Positions 45,154 to 56,918 of a stretch of DNA of 64,000 bases are shown here, piece by piece. Every line of letters begins with the position of its first letter. The first letter of the stretch is position 1. A model generated the notes under the pieces. The model was not told the DNA's origin. It ran no database searches and saw nothing but the letters and a program-made list of their open reading frames with translations. Origin of the DNA: Burkholderiales bacterium. GTDB lineage: Bacteria > Pseudomonadota > Gammaproteobacteria > Burkholderiales > WYBJ01. The DNA lies in NCBI GenBank assembly GCA_020848435.1, contig JADLAC010000014.1, positions 1-64,000 on the forward strand, read 5' to 3'. The position numbers and the translations under genes are program-made.

Positions 45154-46278
45154 ATGTCGTTGCCGCTCGCGGCGGCGTACTGCATACTGGAAGCAAGGAT
45201 CGTACGATCCCGCCTCCCCCGTCAGCGCCGACCACCGCCCACGTTGTATCGTCCCCGACGAATCCCGCGCAACGCCCGCGTGCTGGCGGCCGCGCTCAGC
45301 GCCTTGCCGGCATTGGCCGCGGCGGCGGTCGCCCCGCTGCGCCTGGACGATGCCGACAACGCCTATCCGTCCCGCGGCTTGCGGATCGTCGTTCCCTTTC
45401 CGCCCGGCGCGAGCACCGACAGCATCGCGCGCATCATCGCGGAACCGATCGAGCAGCGCCTGGGCTCGCGACTGAGCATCGAGAACCGCAGCGGCGCCGG
45501 CGGCAACATCGGTGCCGAAGCGGTCGTGCGTGCCCGGCCCGACGGCCATACCTGGCTCATCGGCACGGCGGGTCTGCTGAGCATCAATGCCTTGATCTAT
45601 CCGGCAATGCGTTTCGATCCGGCCATTGCGCTGGCGCCGATCACGCTGGTCGCGCGCATCCCCTATGTCCTGGTCGTGCACCCGAGCATACCGGTGCGAT
45701 CGGTCGGCGCACTGATCGAGTTCGCCGGCAGGCGGCCCTGGATCCTGAATTACGGATCGGCCGGCAATGGCAGCACCATCCATCTCGCGGCGGAGCTGTT
45801 CAAGGCGATGACGGGCACCAAGATCGTCCACGTGCCCTACCGCGGCGGCGCGCCCGCGATCGGCGAGCTGTTCGGGGGCCATCTGCACATGATGTTCAGC
45901 AGCGTGCCGCTCGCGCTGTCTTATATAGAATCGAAGCGGCTGCGTCCGCTCGCGGTCACGGGTGCCTCGCGCGCGCTCCACCTGAGCGCTGTTCCGACGA
46001 TGCAGGAGGCCGGCGTGGCGGGTTTCGAATTCACCGGTTGGTTCGCCCTGCTCGTACCGGGCCGCACGCCGGCGCGGATCGTCGCCTGGCTCAACGAGGA
46101 GCTGGTCGCCGTCTTGTCGGCGCCGATCGTACGCGCACGCCTGGAAGCGATCGGCGCCGAGCCTGCGAGCAGCACCCCGGTTGCGGTGCACGAGCTCATG
46201 CGCCGCGATACGTGGCGCTGGCAGCGCGTAATCCAAAGCGCGAAAATCAAGCCCGACTGGGAGGACTTTCCGCAATGA
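45154..46278 (+). CDS. Bug/TctC-family receptor (start uncertain)
   Basis: A Bug receptor with the family blocks YPSRGLRIVVPFPPGASTDS (Ala replaces the second Gly), DGHTWLI, LNYGSAGNGSTIHLAAELF and HVPYRGGAPAIGEL, ending near RRDTWRWQRVIQSAKIKPDW. ATG 45154 gives 374 residues, longer than the usual 320-330; TTG 45244 or GTG 45280 would put the hydrophobic stretch ARVLAAALSALPALAAAAVA at the proper signal-peptide position. No candidate has a strong ribosome site. Its stop overlaps the start of the DUF4387 gene (ATGA), which ties this receptor to a two-gene enzyme module. Confidence 0.82.
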   Translation: MSLPLAAAYCILEARIVRSRLPRQRRPPPTLYRPRRIPRNARVLAAALSALPALAAAAVAPLRLDDADNAYPSRGLRIVVPFPPGASTDSIARIIAEPIEQRLGSRLSIENRSGAGGNIGAEAVVRARPDGHTWLIGTAGLLSINALIYPAMRFDPAIALAPITLVARIPYVLVVHPSIPVRSVGALIEFAGRRPWILNYGSAGNGSTIHLAAELFKAMTGTKIVHVPYRGGAPAIGELFGGHLHMMFSSVPLALSYIESKRLRPLAVTGASRALHLSAVPTMQEAGVAGFEFTGWFALLVPGRTPARIVAWLNEELVAVLSAPIVRARLEAIGAEPASSTPVAVHELMRRDTWRWQRVIQSAKIKPDWEDFPQ

Positions 46279-46577
46279 AGCTCACCGAATTGGCGCGCGT
46301 CATCCGCAGCAAGAACGCGGGTCCCACGACGCTTACCTTGGATCTCATGTTCCACGATCGCAGCGGGTTCGACCGCGCCTGCGCCGCGCCGGCGCTGAGC
46401 GCCTCGGCGATCGCCGGGCTATACGGGGTGCCGGTAGAACGGGTGCAGATCCTGCCCTACCCGCCGGCGTTCGCCATCAAGATCGCACTCGACCGGCGCG
46501 TGATCGCCGGCGACCCCGGCGATCGCGATGTATATGGCGCCCAGCAGCACGGACCGTTGCTGGAGCTCGAGCTATGA
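46275..46577 (+). CDS. DUF4387-family protein
   Basis: A 100-residue protein that fits DUF4387: it begins MKLTELARVIRSKNAGPTTL and contains LDLMFHDRSGFDRA and a late IKIALDRRVIAGDPGDRDVYG. Members are commonly encoded directly beside, or fused to, AtuA/DUF1446 proteins, and the same holds here: both ends overlap neighbours by four bases (46275-46278 with the receptor, 46574-46577 with AtuA). The function is unknown, and the two proteins probably work as one enzyme; that is inference from gene linkage. Confidence 0.82.
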   Translation: MKLTELARVIRSKNAGPTTLTLDLMFHDRSGFDRACAAPALSASAIAGLYGVPVERVQILPYPPAFAIKIALDRRVIAGDPGDRDVYGAQQHGPLLELEL

Positions 46578-47974
46578 ACGCGATCGATCGACTGGCGCAA
46601 GAGCTCGCCGGGCCGGGCGGATTGAAGCCCTTGCGGGTGCTCGCCGCGTCCGGTCAGCTCGGCTACGGTGTTCCCGAGCCCACGCTCGCCGCGGGTCTCG
46701 CGCGCAAGCCCCATGTGCTCGGGGCGGACATGGGATCGATCGATCCGGGCCCGGCATATCTCGGCGGCGGCATCATGGGCACCTCGCCCGCGGTGACGCG
46801 CGCCGACCTCACCAAGGTCCTGCGCGGGGCGCGTGCGCTGAACATTCCGCTGCTCATCGGCACGGCTGGCACCGCCGGTGCCCGCCCGCACCTGGAGGCG
46901 ACACTACAGATCGTGCGCGATATCGCGCGCGCCGAAGGCATGCATTTTCGCCTGGCGTCGATTCGGGCGGACATGCCGCGCGATCTCGTGAAGGCCGCCA
47001 TCCGCGCGGGCCGCGTGCAGCCGATCGGCGCGATCGGCGATCTCACCACAGCCGACGTCGACCAGGCCGCGCACCTGGTCGGACAAATGGGGATCGAGGC
47101 CTTCCAGCGGGCGCTGCGCGCCGATGCCGATGTCGTGATCGCGGGCCGCGCCTGCGACACCGCTGTATTCGCCGCGATTCCCGCGGCGCTCGGCTATCCC
47201 ATGGGTCCGACCATGCACATGTCGAAGATCATCGAATGCTGCTCGATCTGCTGCGTCCCGGGCGGCCGCGATCCTTTGCTCGGCACGCTGGAGGGCGAGA
47301 GCTTCATCCTCGACAGCATGAATTCCGAGCGCCATGCCACGCCCATGTCGGTGGCCGCGCACAGCCTGTACGAGCAATCGGATCCTTATGTCGTGCGCGA
47401 GCCCGAAGGCAGCCTGCTGGTCGATGCGGCGCGCTACGAAGCGCTCGACGCCCACCGCACGCGCGTATCGGGCGCACGCTGGGAGCCGGCGCAGCAGCTA
47501 AGCGTCAAGATCGAGGGCGCAGTGCGCATCGGCGAACGCGCGGTGGTCCTGGCGGCGAGCGCCGATCCGCGCGTCATCGCCAATATCGACGCCATTCTTG
47601 CCGGGGTCGAGAAGACCGTGCGCGAGCTCGCACCGCACTCGGGCAGCGAGCCTTATCGCTTGCACTATCGGGTGTACGGCATCGACGGCGTATTCGACTG
47701 GAAGCGAGCGCCCGAGCCTCTGCCGCGCGAGATCTTCATCCTGGTCGAGTGCATCGCGGCGAGTGCCGACGAAGCCAAGTCCGTCGCCACCGTGTTCAAG
47801 CAATACATGCTGCACCACGGCTTCCCGGGGCGCCTGTCGACGGGCGGGAATCTCGCCTTTCCGTTCACGCCCCCGGAGCTTGCCGCCGGCACAGCCTATC
47901 GCTTCAATGCCTACCACGTCATGGACGTGGACGCGCTCGAGCCGCTGTTCCCGGTCGAGATCGAAACCCTATAG
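46574..47974 (+). CDS. AtuA/DUF1446-family protein
   Basis: A 466-residue protein of the DUF1446 family, named after AtuA of the acyclic terpene utilisation cluster of Pseudomonas. Clear segments are VLGADMGSIDPGPAYLGGG near residue 60, LLIGTAGTAGARPHLE, ADVVIAGRACDTAVFAA and the C-terminal NLAFPFTPPELAAGTAYRFNAYH. The enzymatic activity of the family is not established. Translationally coupled to DUF4387 and a Bug receptor, which makes this a compact uptake-plus-conversion unit, probably for a carboxylate. Confidence 0.85.
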   Translation: MNAIDRLAQELAGPGGLKPLRVLAASGQLGYGVPEPTLAAGLARKPHVLGADMGSIDPGPAYLGGGIMGTSPAVTRADLTKVLRGARALNIPLLIGTAGTAGARPHLEATLQIVRDIARAEGMHFRLASIRADMPRDLVKAAIRAGRVQPIGAIGDLTTADVDQAAHLVGQMGIEAFQRALRADADVVIAGRACDTAVFAAIPAALGYPMGPTMHMSKIIECCSICCVPGGRDPLLGTLEGESFILDSMNSERHATPMSVAAHSLYEQSDPYVVREPEGSLLVDAARYEALDAHRTRVSGARWEPAQQLSVKIEGAVRIGERAVVLAASADPRVIANIDAILAGVEKTVRELAPHSGSEPYRLHYRVYGIDGVFDWKRAPEPLPREIFILVECIAASADEAKSVATVFKQYMLHHGFPGRLSTGGNLAFPFTPPELAAGTAYRFNAYHVMDVDALEPLFPVEIETL

Positions 47975-47979
47975 GCCGC

Positions 47980-48525
47980 TCAGCCCTTGAGCGCGTAGAT
48001 CTCCGGCAGGTTGCGCCAGGCGCCGCGCACGTCCATGCCGAAGCCGAAGACATAGCGGTCCGGTAAGCGCAAGCCGACGAAATCCGCCGCGATCGGCTTG
48101 CCGCGCCCGAGATCCTTGTCGGCGAATACCGCGCACTGGACCGCCTGCGCCCCGTCGGCGAGCAAACCCTCACGTATGGCGGCGAGCGTGATGCCCTCGT
48201 CCAGAATGTCGTCGAGCACGAGCACCGTGCGCCCTGCGACCGGTGTGCGCGGCTTCACTTTCCAGTCCAGGCGCCCGCCGCGGGTCGCGTCGCCGTAGCG
48301 CGTGACGTGCACGAAATCGAACTCGAGCGGGAAGTGCAGCATCGGCAAGAGCCGGCCGCTGAATACCACGGCGCCGCCCATGACCGTGACGACCAGAGGA
48401 TTCGCGCCAGCGAGCCGTGCGCTGATGTCACCGGCCAGGCGCGCCAGGGCCGCGTCGATGGCATCCGCGCTCACGATGCACTCGGCCGACCGCAAAACCT
48501 GCCAGGCTTCTTCCGGCGTAAACAT
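47980..48525 (-). CDS. hpt: hypoxanthine-guanine phosphoribosyltransferase
   Basis: A 181-residue purine salvage enzyme. The PRPP-binding loop is TVLVLDDILDEGITL (the two acidic residues followed by the flexible loop), VVTVMGGAVVFSGRLLP near the N-terminus is the conserved strand-loop, and VGLRLPDRYVFGFGMDV at the C-terminus carries the purine-site residues. It converts hypoxanthine or guanine and PRPP to IMP or GMP. It starts a same-strand housekeeping block with ligA, zipA and smc, 68 bases downstream of the ligA stop. Convergent with the AtuA-type gene with only five bases between stops. Confidence 0.92.
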   Translation of the reverse strand: MFTPEEAWQVLRSAECIVSADAIDAALARLAGDISARLAGANPLVVTVMGGAVVFSGRLLPMLHFPLEFDFVHVTRYGDATRGGRLDWKVKPRTPVAGRTVLVLDDILDEGITLAAIREGLLADGAQAVQCAVFADKDLGRGKPIAADFVGLRLPDRYVFGFGMDVRGAWRNLPEIYALKG

Positions 48526-48593
48526 TGCGTATCACTCCCTGTCGGCATCATTGCCCGCGGCGAACTGCCCTAGCCGCTGCCCGGCCGCTGCGC

Positions 48594-51763
<3,170 letters not shown>

Positions 51764-51778
51764 GGCATGAGTCCGGCT

Positions 51779-54700
51779 TCAGGCGGCTTGTCTCTCGGTG
51801 AGCTTCAGGGCCTCTTCGATATCCACGGCGACCACGCGAGAAACGCCGAGCTCCTGCATGGTGACGCCGATGAGCTGCTCGGCGATCTCCATCGTCAGCT
51901 TGTTGTGACTGATGAACATGAACTGGGTTTCGGCCGCCATTCTCTTCACCAGGCTGCAGAAGCGCAAGGTATTGGAATCGTCGAGCGGCGCATCGACTTC
52001 GTCCAGCAGGCAGAACGGCGCCGGATTGAGCTGGAACATGGAAAAGATGAGCGCCAGCGCGGTGAGCGCCTTTTCTCCGCCGGACAGTAGATGGATCGAG
52101 CTGTTGCGCTTGCCGGGCGGCTGGGCCACGACCTGGATGCCGGCGTCGAGGATCTCCTCGCCGGTCAGGACGAGCTTCGCCGTGCCGCCGCCGAACAGCG
52201 ACGGGAACATTTCGCCGAAGTGGCGATTGACCTCGTCGAAGGTCTTGGCGAGCAGCTCGCGGGTTTCGCGGTCGATCCGCCGAATCGCGCTTTCGAGCGT
52301 CGCCAGCGCCTGTTCGAGATCGGCCGACTGGGTATCCAGATAGGCTTTGCGCTCGCGCGCGGCATTGAGCTCATCGAGCGCGGCGAGATTGACCGCGCCG
52401 AGCGCGGCGATCTCCTCGCCCAGGCGGCCGATCTCGGTATTGAGATGGCTCGATCGCACCCCGCGCTCGAGCTGGGCCTTCAGCGCCTCCTGGTCGGCAC
52501 CGGCATCGACGAGCTGCCGCTCGAACTGCTCTTCGGTGAGCCGCGCCTCCTGCTCCTTGAGCCGCAGGTCGTTGATGCGCAGCCGCAGCGGCTCCAGCCG
52601 CTGCTCCGAGCCAAGACGCTCCTGCTCGGCCGCGCGCAGCTCGGCTTCCAGGCCCTGTTGCTCGTCGCGCACCTTGGCGAGCGCCGCCTCGCGCTCGCCG
52701 CGCACGCCAAGCGCTGCCTGCAATTCGCCGCTGAGCGCGGTCTCGTCGAAGCGCGCCAAGTCGGCTGCCAGCTCTGCACCGGTTTGCCGCAACCGGGTGA
52801 GCTGCTCTTCGAGCACCCGCAGCGCAGCCTCCAGATCCTCGATGCGTTGCGTGCAGGTGCGCTGGCTGAACAGCGCCGCCTGCGACTCCTTTTCGGCCTC
52901 CTGCAGCGCTCGCCGCTGCTGCGCCAGCGCCTCCTCCGAGCCGCGAAACGCCGTATCGGCCGCCGCGAGCCGCGCATCGAGGTCCAGGCGCTGCGCGTTC
53001 AGCCGCGCCAGCTCGGCCTGCGCGAAATCGCGCTCAGCGCCTTCCTGCGCGGATTGCTGGGCAATCTCACCCAGTTCCGCGGCGATTTGCGCGCCGCGCT
53101 GCGTGCTGCGATCGGCCTGCTCGGACAGGCGCAGGATCTCGAGCTCCATGCCATGCGCCTTCTCCTGCGTAGTATCGATCTCGAAGCGCAGCGAGGCGAT
53201 GCTGTTGCGCAGCTCCGCCAGGGCCGACTCGCGTTCCCCGGCGCCGCGACGGCGATCGTCGAGCACCGTTTGCTCGAGCGCGATCTGCTCGCCGATCTGG
53301 TCGATCTCGCGCTGGCGCGAGAGCACGCCGTGCAATTCGCTGTCGGGCGCATGGAAGCTCACGCTGTGACGCGTGAAGACGTGGCCCTCGCGCGTCACCA
53401 GCACCGCGCCTAGCGGCGCCTCGTGGCGCAGCTCCAGGGCCGCGGCCGCGCCATCGATGACGTAGACCCCGTCCAGCCATTCGGGCAATACCGCGGCAAG
53501 CGACGAATCGAGGCAGGTGACGAAGCTCGCGAGCGGCGGCAGACCGTGCCAGCTTCCGGCCGCCGCCGAGGCCGCCGAACCATTCTCCGCACTGAAGAGC
53601 GCGAGCTTGGCGGGTGGAGGCTCGCGCCACCAGCTCTGCTCCGGCGCCAAGCGCTCCACGCCGATGGCATTCAAGCGCTCCTCGAGCACGGCTTCGAGCG
53701 CATCCTCCCAGCCTTGCTCGATGCGCATGCCTTGCCACAAGCGCTTGTGACCCGCGAGCGCGTGCTGCTCGAGCCAGGTCTTGATGTGCTCCCCGCGCGC
53801 GAGCCGCGCCTGCAACGCTTCGAGCGCGCAGCGGCGTGCATCCAAGGCAGTGATGCGCGACGCGGTCGCCGCGGCGGATTGTTGCGCTTCGCGAGTGGCC
53901 TGCTCGCGCCGCGGCAGCTCGCCCTCGTGGCGCTCGAGCGCCGCGCGCAATTCGCGCAGCTCGTCTTCGTGGGCTTGCAGCTCGGAGCGCAGCTCGCGCA
54001 GCGCGGCATCGTCGGGAACCACCAGCGCGGCCCGCTCCTGTTCGAGCCGCGCGCTCCTCGCCTCGAGCTGGGCGAGCAGCTTCGCCGCGTGCTCGCGCCG
54101 CGCGTCCTGGAGATGAAGCTGCTGGTCGATGCGTGCGAGCTCATCACGCAGCTCGCGCACCGCGTCCTGCGCCTGGCGGAACGCGGCTTCGGCGAGCGGT
54201 ACGCGTTCCGACTCGGCCGCGACGCGCACCAGCAGCGTTTCGAGCTGGCCGGTCGCGGCGGCGAGCTTCGCGCGCCATTGTTCGCGGCTCGCGCGCGACA
54301 GGTCCTGCTGTTGGCTGCATTGCTCGAGGTCCGCGTCGACCTGCGCGCGCTGGCTCTCGACGCGCGCGCGGCTCGCGCGCAAGAACTGCAATTGCTGTTC
54401 GAGCCGGGCGACTTCGGAGCCCGCCTGGAAGAAAGCCCCCTGGGCGCCGGACACCGCGTCGTTCGCCGCGTAGAAGCGCAGCCGCAGCGCCTCGCCGCGC
54501 TTTTCCGCATCGCGCAGCCGCGCCAGCTCCGCTTCGACCTCGATCGTCGCGCGCTCCAGGTCGCGGCTCGAGCGGTTGCGCTGTGCGGCCGCTTCCTGCT
54601 TGCGCACCAGCCAGAGGAGCTGGTGCGCATTGCTCAACGCATTCTGCAATTCGCGATACTTGGCCGCGACCTGCGCCTGCGCCTGTAGATGCCCGAGCTG

Positions 54701-55309
54701 CTTGTCGAGCTCTTCGCGGATGTCGGTCACGCGCTGTAGGTTGTCGCGCGTGTCCGCGATCCGCAGCTCGGTCTCGCGGCGCCGCTCGCGGTACTTCGAA
54801 ACGCCCGCGGCCTCCTCCAGGAAAACGCGCAGCTCTTCGGGCTTCGCTTCGATGATCTGCGAGATCATCCCTTGCTCGATGATCCCGTAGGCACGCGCAC
54901 CGACCCCCGTGCCGAGAAACAGGTCCGCTACGTCGCGGCGGCGCACGTGCACGCCGTTGATGTAGTACTCGGAGCTGCCTTCGCGCTCGAGCACGCGCTT
55001 GATCGCGATCTCGGCATAGCTCGCCCATTCGCCCGCGACCTTGGCGAGAGTGTTGTCGAAGATCAGCTCGACCGAGGCGCGGTTGCCCGGCTTGCGCTCG
55101 CCGGCGCCGTTGAAGATGACGTCTTGCATCGTCTCGCCGCGCAGGTGGCGCGCGGAGCTTTCGCCGAGCACCCAGCGTACGGCGTCGATCACGTTCGACT
55201 TGCCGCAGCCGTTGGGGCCGACGATGCCGACGACTTGACCCGGAATCGGAATGTGAGTCGGGTCGACGAACGACTTGAACCCGGCGAGCTTGATTTCCTT
55301 GAGGCGCAA
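51779..55309 (-). CDS. smc: chromosome segregation protein SMC
   Basis: A 1176-residue SMC ATPase. Head halves are at the two ends: Walker A GPNGCGKSNVID near residue 32, and the signature LSGGEKALTALALIFSMF with Walker B FCLLDEVDAPLDD near residue 1090. Long Ala/Glu/Arg/Gln-rich coiled coils flank a central hinge around residues 500-660. The start codon is TTG (55309), giving MRLKEIKLAGFKSFVD as in other SMCs; there is no strong ribosome site, and TTATAA on both strands at 55325-55330 suggests a promoter very close to the start. It organises the nucleoid with ScpA/ScpB. Confidence 0.97.
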   Translation of the reverse strand: MRLKEIKLAGFKSFVDPTHIPIPGQVVGIVGPNGCGKSNVIDAVRWVLGESSARHLRGETMQDVIFNGAGERKPGNRASVELIFDNTLAKVAGEWASYAEIAIKRVLEREGSSEYYINGVHVRRRDVADLFLGTGVGARAYGIIEQGMISQIIEAKPEELRVFLEEAAGVSKYRERRRETELRIADTRDNLQRVTDIREELDKQLGHLQAQAQVAAKYRELQNALSNAHQLLWLVRKQEAAAQRNRSSRDLERATIEVEAELARLRDAEKRGEALRLRFYAANDAVSGAQGAFFQAGSEVARLEQQLQFLRASRARVESQRAQVDADLEQCSQQQDLSRASREQWRAKLAAATGQLETLLVRVAAESERVPLAEAAFRQAQDAVRELRDELARIDQQLHLQDARREHAAKLLAQLEARSARLEQERAALVVPDDAALRELRSELQAHEDELRELRAALERHEGELPRREQATREAQQSAAATASRITALDARRCALEALQARLARGEHIKTWLEQHALAGHKRLWQGMRIEQGWEDALEAVLEERLNAIGVERLAPEQSWWREPPPAKLALFSAENGSAASAAAGSWHGLPPLASFVTCLDSSLAAVLPEWLDGVYVIDGAAAALELRHEAPLGAVLVTREGHVFTRHSVSFHAPDSELHGVLSRQREIDQIGEQIALEQTVLDDRRRGAGERESALAELRNSIASLRFEIDTTQEKAHGMELEILRLSEQADRSTQRGAQIAAELGEIAQQSAQEGAERDFAQAELARLNAQRLDLDARLAAADTAFRGSEEALAQQRRALQEAEKESQAALFSQRTCTQRIEDLEAALRVLEEQLTRLRQTGAELAADLARFDETALSGELQAALGVRGEREAALAKVRDEQQGLEAELRAAEQERLGSEQRLEPLRLRINDLRLKEQEARLTEEQFERQLVDAGADQEALKAQLERGVRSSHLNTEIGRLGEEIAALGAVNLAALDELNAARERKAYLDTQSADLEQALATLESAIRRIDRETRELLAKTFDEVNRHFGEMFPSLFGGGTAKLVLTGEEILDAGIQVVAQPPGKRNSSIHLLSGGEKALTALALIFSMFQLNPAPFCLLDEVDAPLDDSNTLRFCSLVKRMAAETQFMFISHNKLTMEIAEQLIGVTMQELGVSRVVAVDIEEALKLTERQAA

Positions 55310-55410
55310 GAGGCTGTGCTGGACTTATAATGGATTCGGATCACGCAGCTCGGGTCGCGAGCAGGCGCGATTTTAACTGATTTGAGTGGGCTGTTAACCT
55401 CGTCTCGACG

Positions 55411-55830
55411 ATGGCGACTCGACCGGGCAGGCGCTTGCGCAGCTTCCCCAATCCGCGGCCCGCGCGCGACTACCGCATCCATATGCGGATTCCGGAGTTC
55501 ACCTGCCTGTGCCCGAAGACCGGGCAACCGGATTTCGCGACGCTCGAGCTCGACTACGTGCCCGATCGCGCGTGCGTGGAGCTGAAGAGCTTGAAGCTCT
55601 ACATCTGGTCGTATCGCGACCAGGGCGCGTTTCACGAAGATGTGACCAATCGTATCCTGGACGACCTGGTGCAAGCCGTGGCGCCACGCTTCATGCGGCT
55701 CACCGCGCGCTTCTACGTGCGCGGCGGCATCTTCACCACCGTGACCGCCGAGCATCGCCAACCGGGTTGGAGCGCGCCGCCGGGCGTGCATCTCGACCCG
55801 ATCGCCGCCGCGCCGAGCGTCGGAAGCTAG
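55411..55830 (+). CDS. queF: preQ0 reductase (NADPH-dependent 7-cyano-7-deazaguanine reductase)
   Basis: A 139-residue short (unimodular) QueF. The nucleophilic Cys34 and catalytic Asp41 lie in [13 protein letters not shown], and [10 protein letters not shown] with Glu57 binds the nitrile substrate. It reduces preQ0 to preQ1 in queuosine synthesis. I checked the 100-base leader for a preQ1 riboswitch and recognised none; a TATAAT at 55326-55331 could be its -10 box. The stop codon TAG is part of the CTAG that forms the left edge of the mobile element next to it. Divergent from smc. Confidence 0.95.
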   Translation: MATRPGRRLRSFPNPRPARDYRIHMRIPEFTCLCPKTGQPDFATLELDYVPDRACVELKSLKLYIWSYRDQGAFHEDVTNRILDDLVQAVAPRFMRLTARFYVRGGIFTTVTAEHRQPGWSAPPGVHLDPIAAAPSVGS

Positions 55831-56024
55831 CTTCCTGAGTCCGAGGTTCGTCGCTACGTGGCCAAGCCCGACAACGGTACCCTGAATGGCAAGAGTGCCG
55901 AAATCGGCGCCAGACGCGAAGCGAACCGCAGGCGAGGCTTGGACACCTGGCGAGGATTCGCGACAAAGTATGGCGTCGATTCTCGACATCTTCTGTGCGG
56001 CGAATTTCGGACTCAGGACGCTAG
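55827..56024. mobile_element. MITE-like element, 198 bp, with inverted ends and CTAG flanks
   Basis: The arms 55827-55854 and 55997-56024 are inverted copies of each other with 24 of 28 matches, including the core TCCTGAGTCCGA, and both outer ends are CTAG. If CTAG is a 4-bp target duplication, the element proper is 55831-56020; IS5-group transposases duplicate such Y-T-A-R sites. There is no transposase frame inside, so it would be non-autonomous. The left end uses the queF stop codon; the right CTAG is also the edge of the 64-bp repeat. Confidence 0.6.
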
Positions 56025-56084
56025 GAGCCTGTCAGACTTGATTTCGCGCGATGCGTTGTGTCCAGAACGCCCGCAGGCAAGGCG
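56021..56084. repeat. 64-bp interspersed repeat, copy 2 (inverted)
   Basis: Reverse complement of 63-126, with three mismatches in 64 bases. It starts with CTAGGAGCCTGTCAGACTTG and abuts the MITE-like element on its left. The right edge lies only ten bases before the ATG of the exported protein, so it supplies that gene's leader and perhaps its ribosome site. Two copies about 56 kb apart in opposite orientation could recombine and invert the region. Confidence 0.75.
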
Positions 56085-56094
56085 GCGCCTGGCC

Positions 56095-56832
56095 ATGCGG
56101 ATGCGTACAGCCGCGAGCGTGACCCTCGCTGCCTGGCTCGCAGCAGCCGCGACGAGCTTTGCGCAAGCGACGACGGCACCGGCGCGGGTGTTCGGCGAGG
56201 AGCTGCGCTGCGAGCCCGCCCCGAACGACAGCGCTCGAGCGTGTGCGCGGCGGATTCTTCGCATCGCCCGCGACCGCATCGAGCAGGATTTCATTCGCCG
56301 CCATGGGCTCGGCGCCACCGCCGACGAAGTTGAAGCACTGCACGCCTATAACCGTGCGTTCGAAGCGCAGGATCGGGATCAGCGCGCCCGCAAACTGCTG
56401 GAGCTCGAAGGCCGCCTGGCGAACGCGGACCTCGACGCGAGCGAACGCGCTCGGCTGCGTGAGTTCCATGCCGTGCTCGTGCGGCTCGCGCGCTACGAGG
56501 CCGATGTCGACGCCGGTAGCGAAGTGCGCATCGATACGCCGGTCGAGGTGCTGCGGCGCTGGATCGAGTACTGGAAGCTGAACGATGCGCTGTACGCGCG
56601 CTACGGCGGGGTCGTGGGTCTCACCGCCTCGGGCCCCTACGCCCATGGCGCGAGAGCACTCCTGATCGAGCGATCCCTGGCGCGTGCCGAGATCGAGATC
56701 CTTGATCCCGTCATCGAGCAGCACCTCCGCGCCGAGCTCGCGGCGCAGCCGCGCATGCGCTTTCGCGGCGCGGTGCCGGACTTCACGCCGTTCTGGAAGC
56801 GTCCGATTCCCGCGTCCTACATCGCGCCGTAG
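56095..56832 (+). CDS. uncharacterised exported protein
   Basis: A 245-residue protein with a clear signal peptide (MRMRTAASVTLAAWLAAAATSFAQ). The mature part is mostly charged and helical, has two cysteines early (about residues 38 and 49, likely a disulfide), and ends with PDFTPFWKRPIPASYIAP. I do not recognise a family. The first ATG at 56095 and a second two codons later are equivalent; the frame remains open upstream to 55858 through the repeat elements, which was rejected because the signal peptide starts here. It stands between queF and dapC on the same strand. Confidence 0.7.
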   Translation: MRMRTAASVTLAAWLAAAATSFAQATTAPARVFGEELRCEPAPNDSARACARRILRIARDRIEQDFIRRHGLGATADEVEALHAYNRAFEAQDRDQRARKLLELEGRLANADLDASERARLREFHAVLVRLARYEADVDAGSEVRIDTPVEVLRRWIEYWKLNDALYARYGGVVGLTASGPYAHGARALLIERSLARAEIEILDPVIEQHLRAELAAQPRMRFRGAVPDFTPFWKRPIPASYIAP

Positions 56833-56857
56833 TCGATCGCACGTGCCGCGCCCCGGC

Positions 56858-56887
56858 TTCCGGGCGGGGAGGCGCGCCCCATATAAT
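56858..56887 (+). promoter_or_regulatory. candidate sigma-70 promoter of dapC-dapD
   Basis: A perfect TATAAT at 56882-56887 is preceded, with an 18-base spacer, by the weak -35 TTCCGG (56858-56863). Transcription would start near 56894. The ATG at 56886 overlaps the -10 box and so cannot be translated from this promoter, which supports the GTG start of dapC at 56919. Confidence 0.5.
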
Positions 56888-56918
56888 GCGGCTTTGCCGA
56901 TCGGGAGCGCACGCCGTA

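Noticed and set aside
55310..55410. Possible preQ1 riboswitch in the queF leader
   Set aside because: No stem-loop with an A-rich tail resembling preQ1 classes I or II could be drawn in these 100 bases.
55858..56094. N-terminal extension of the exported protein through the MITE-like element and repeat
   Set aside because: A signal peptide starts at 56095 and the upstream frame runs through repeated, apparently non-coding DNA.
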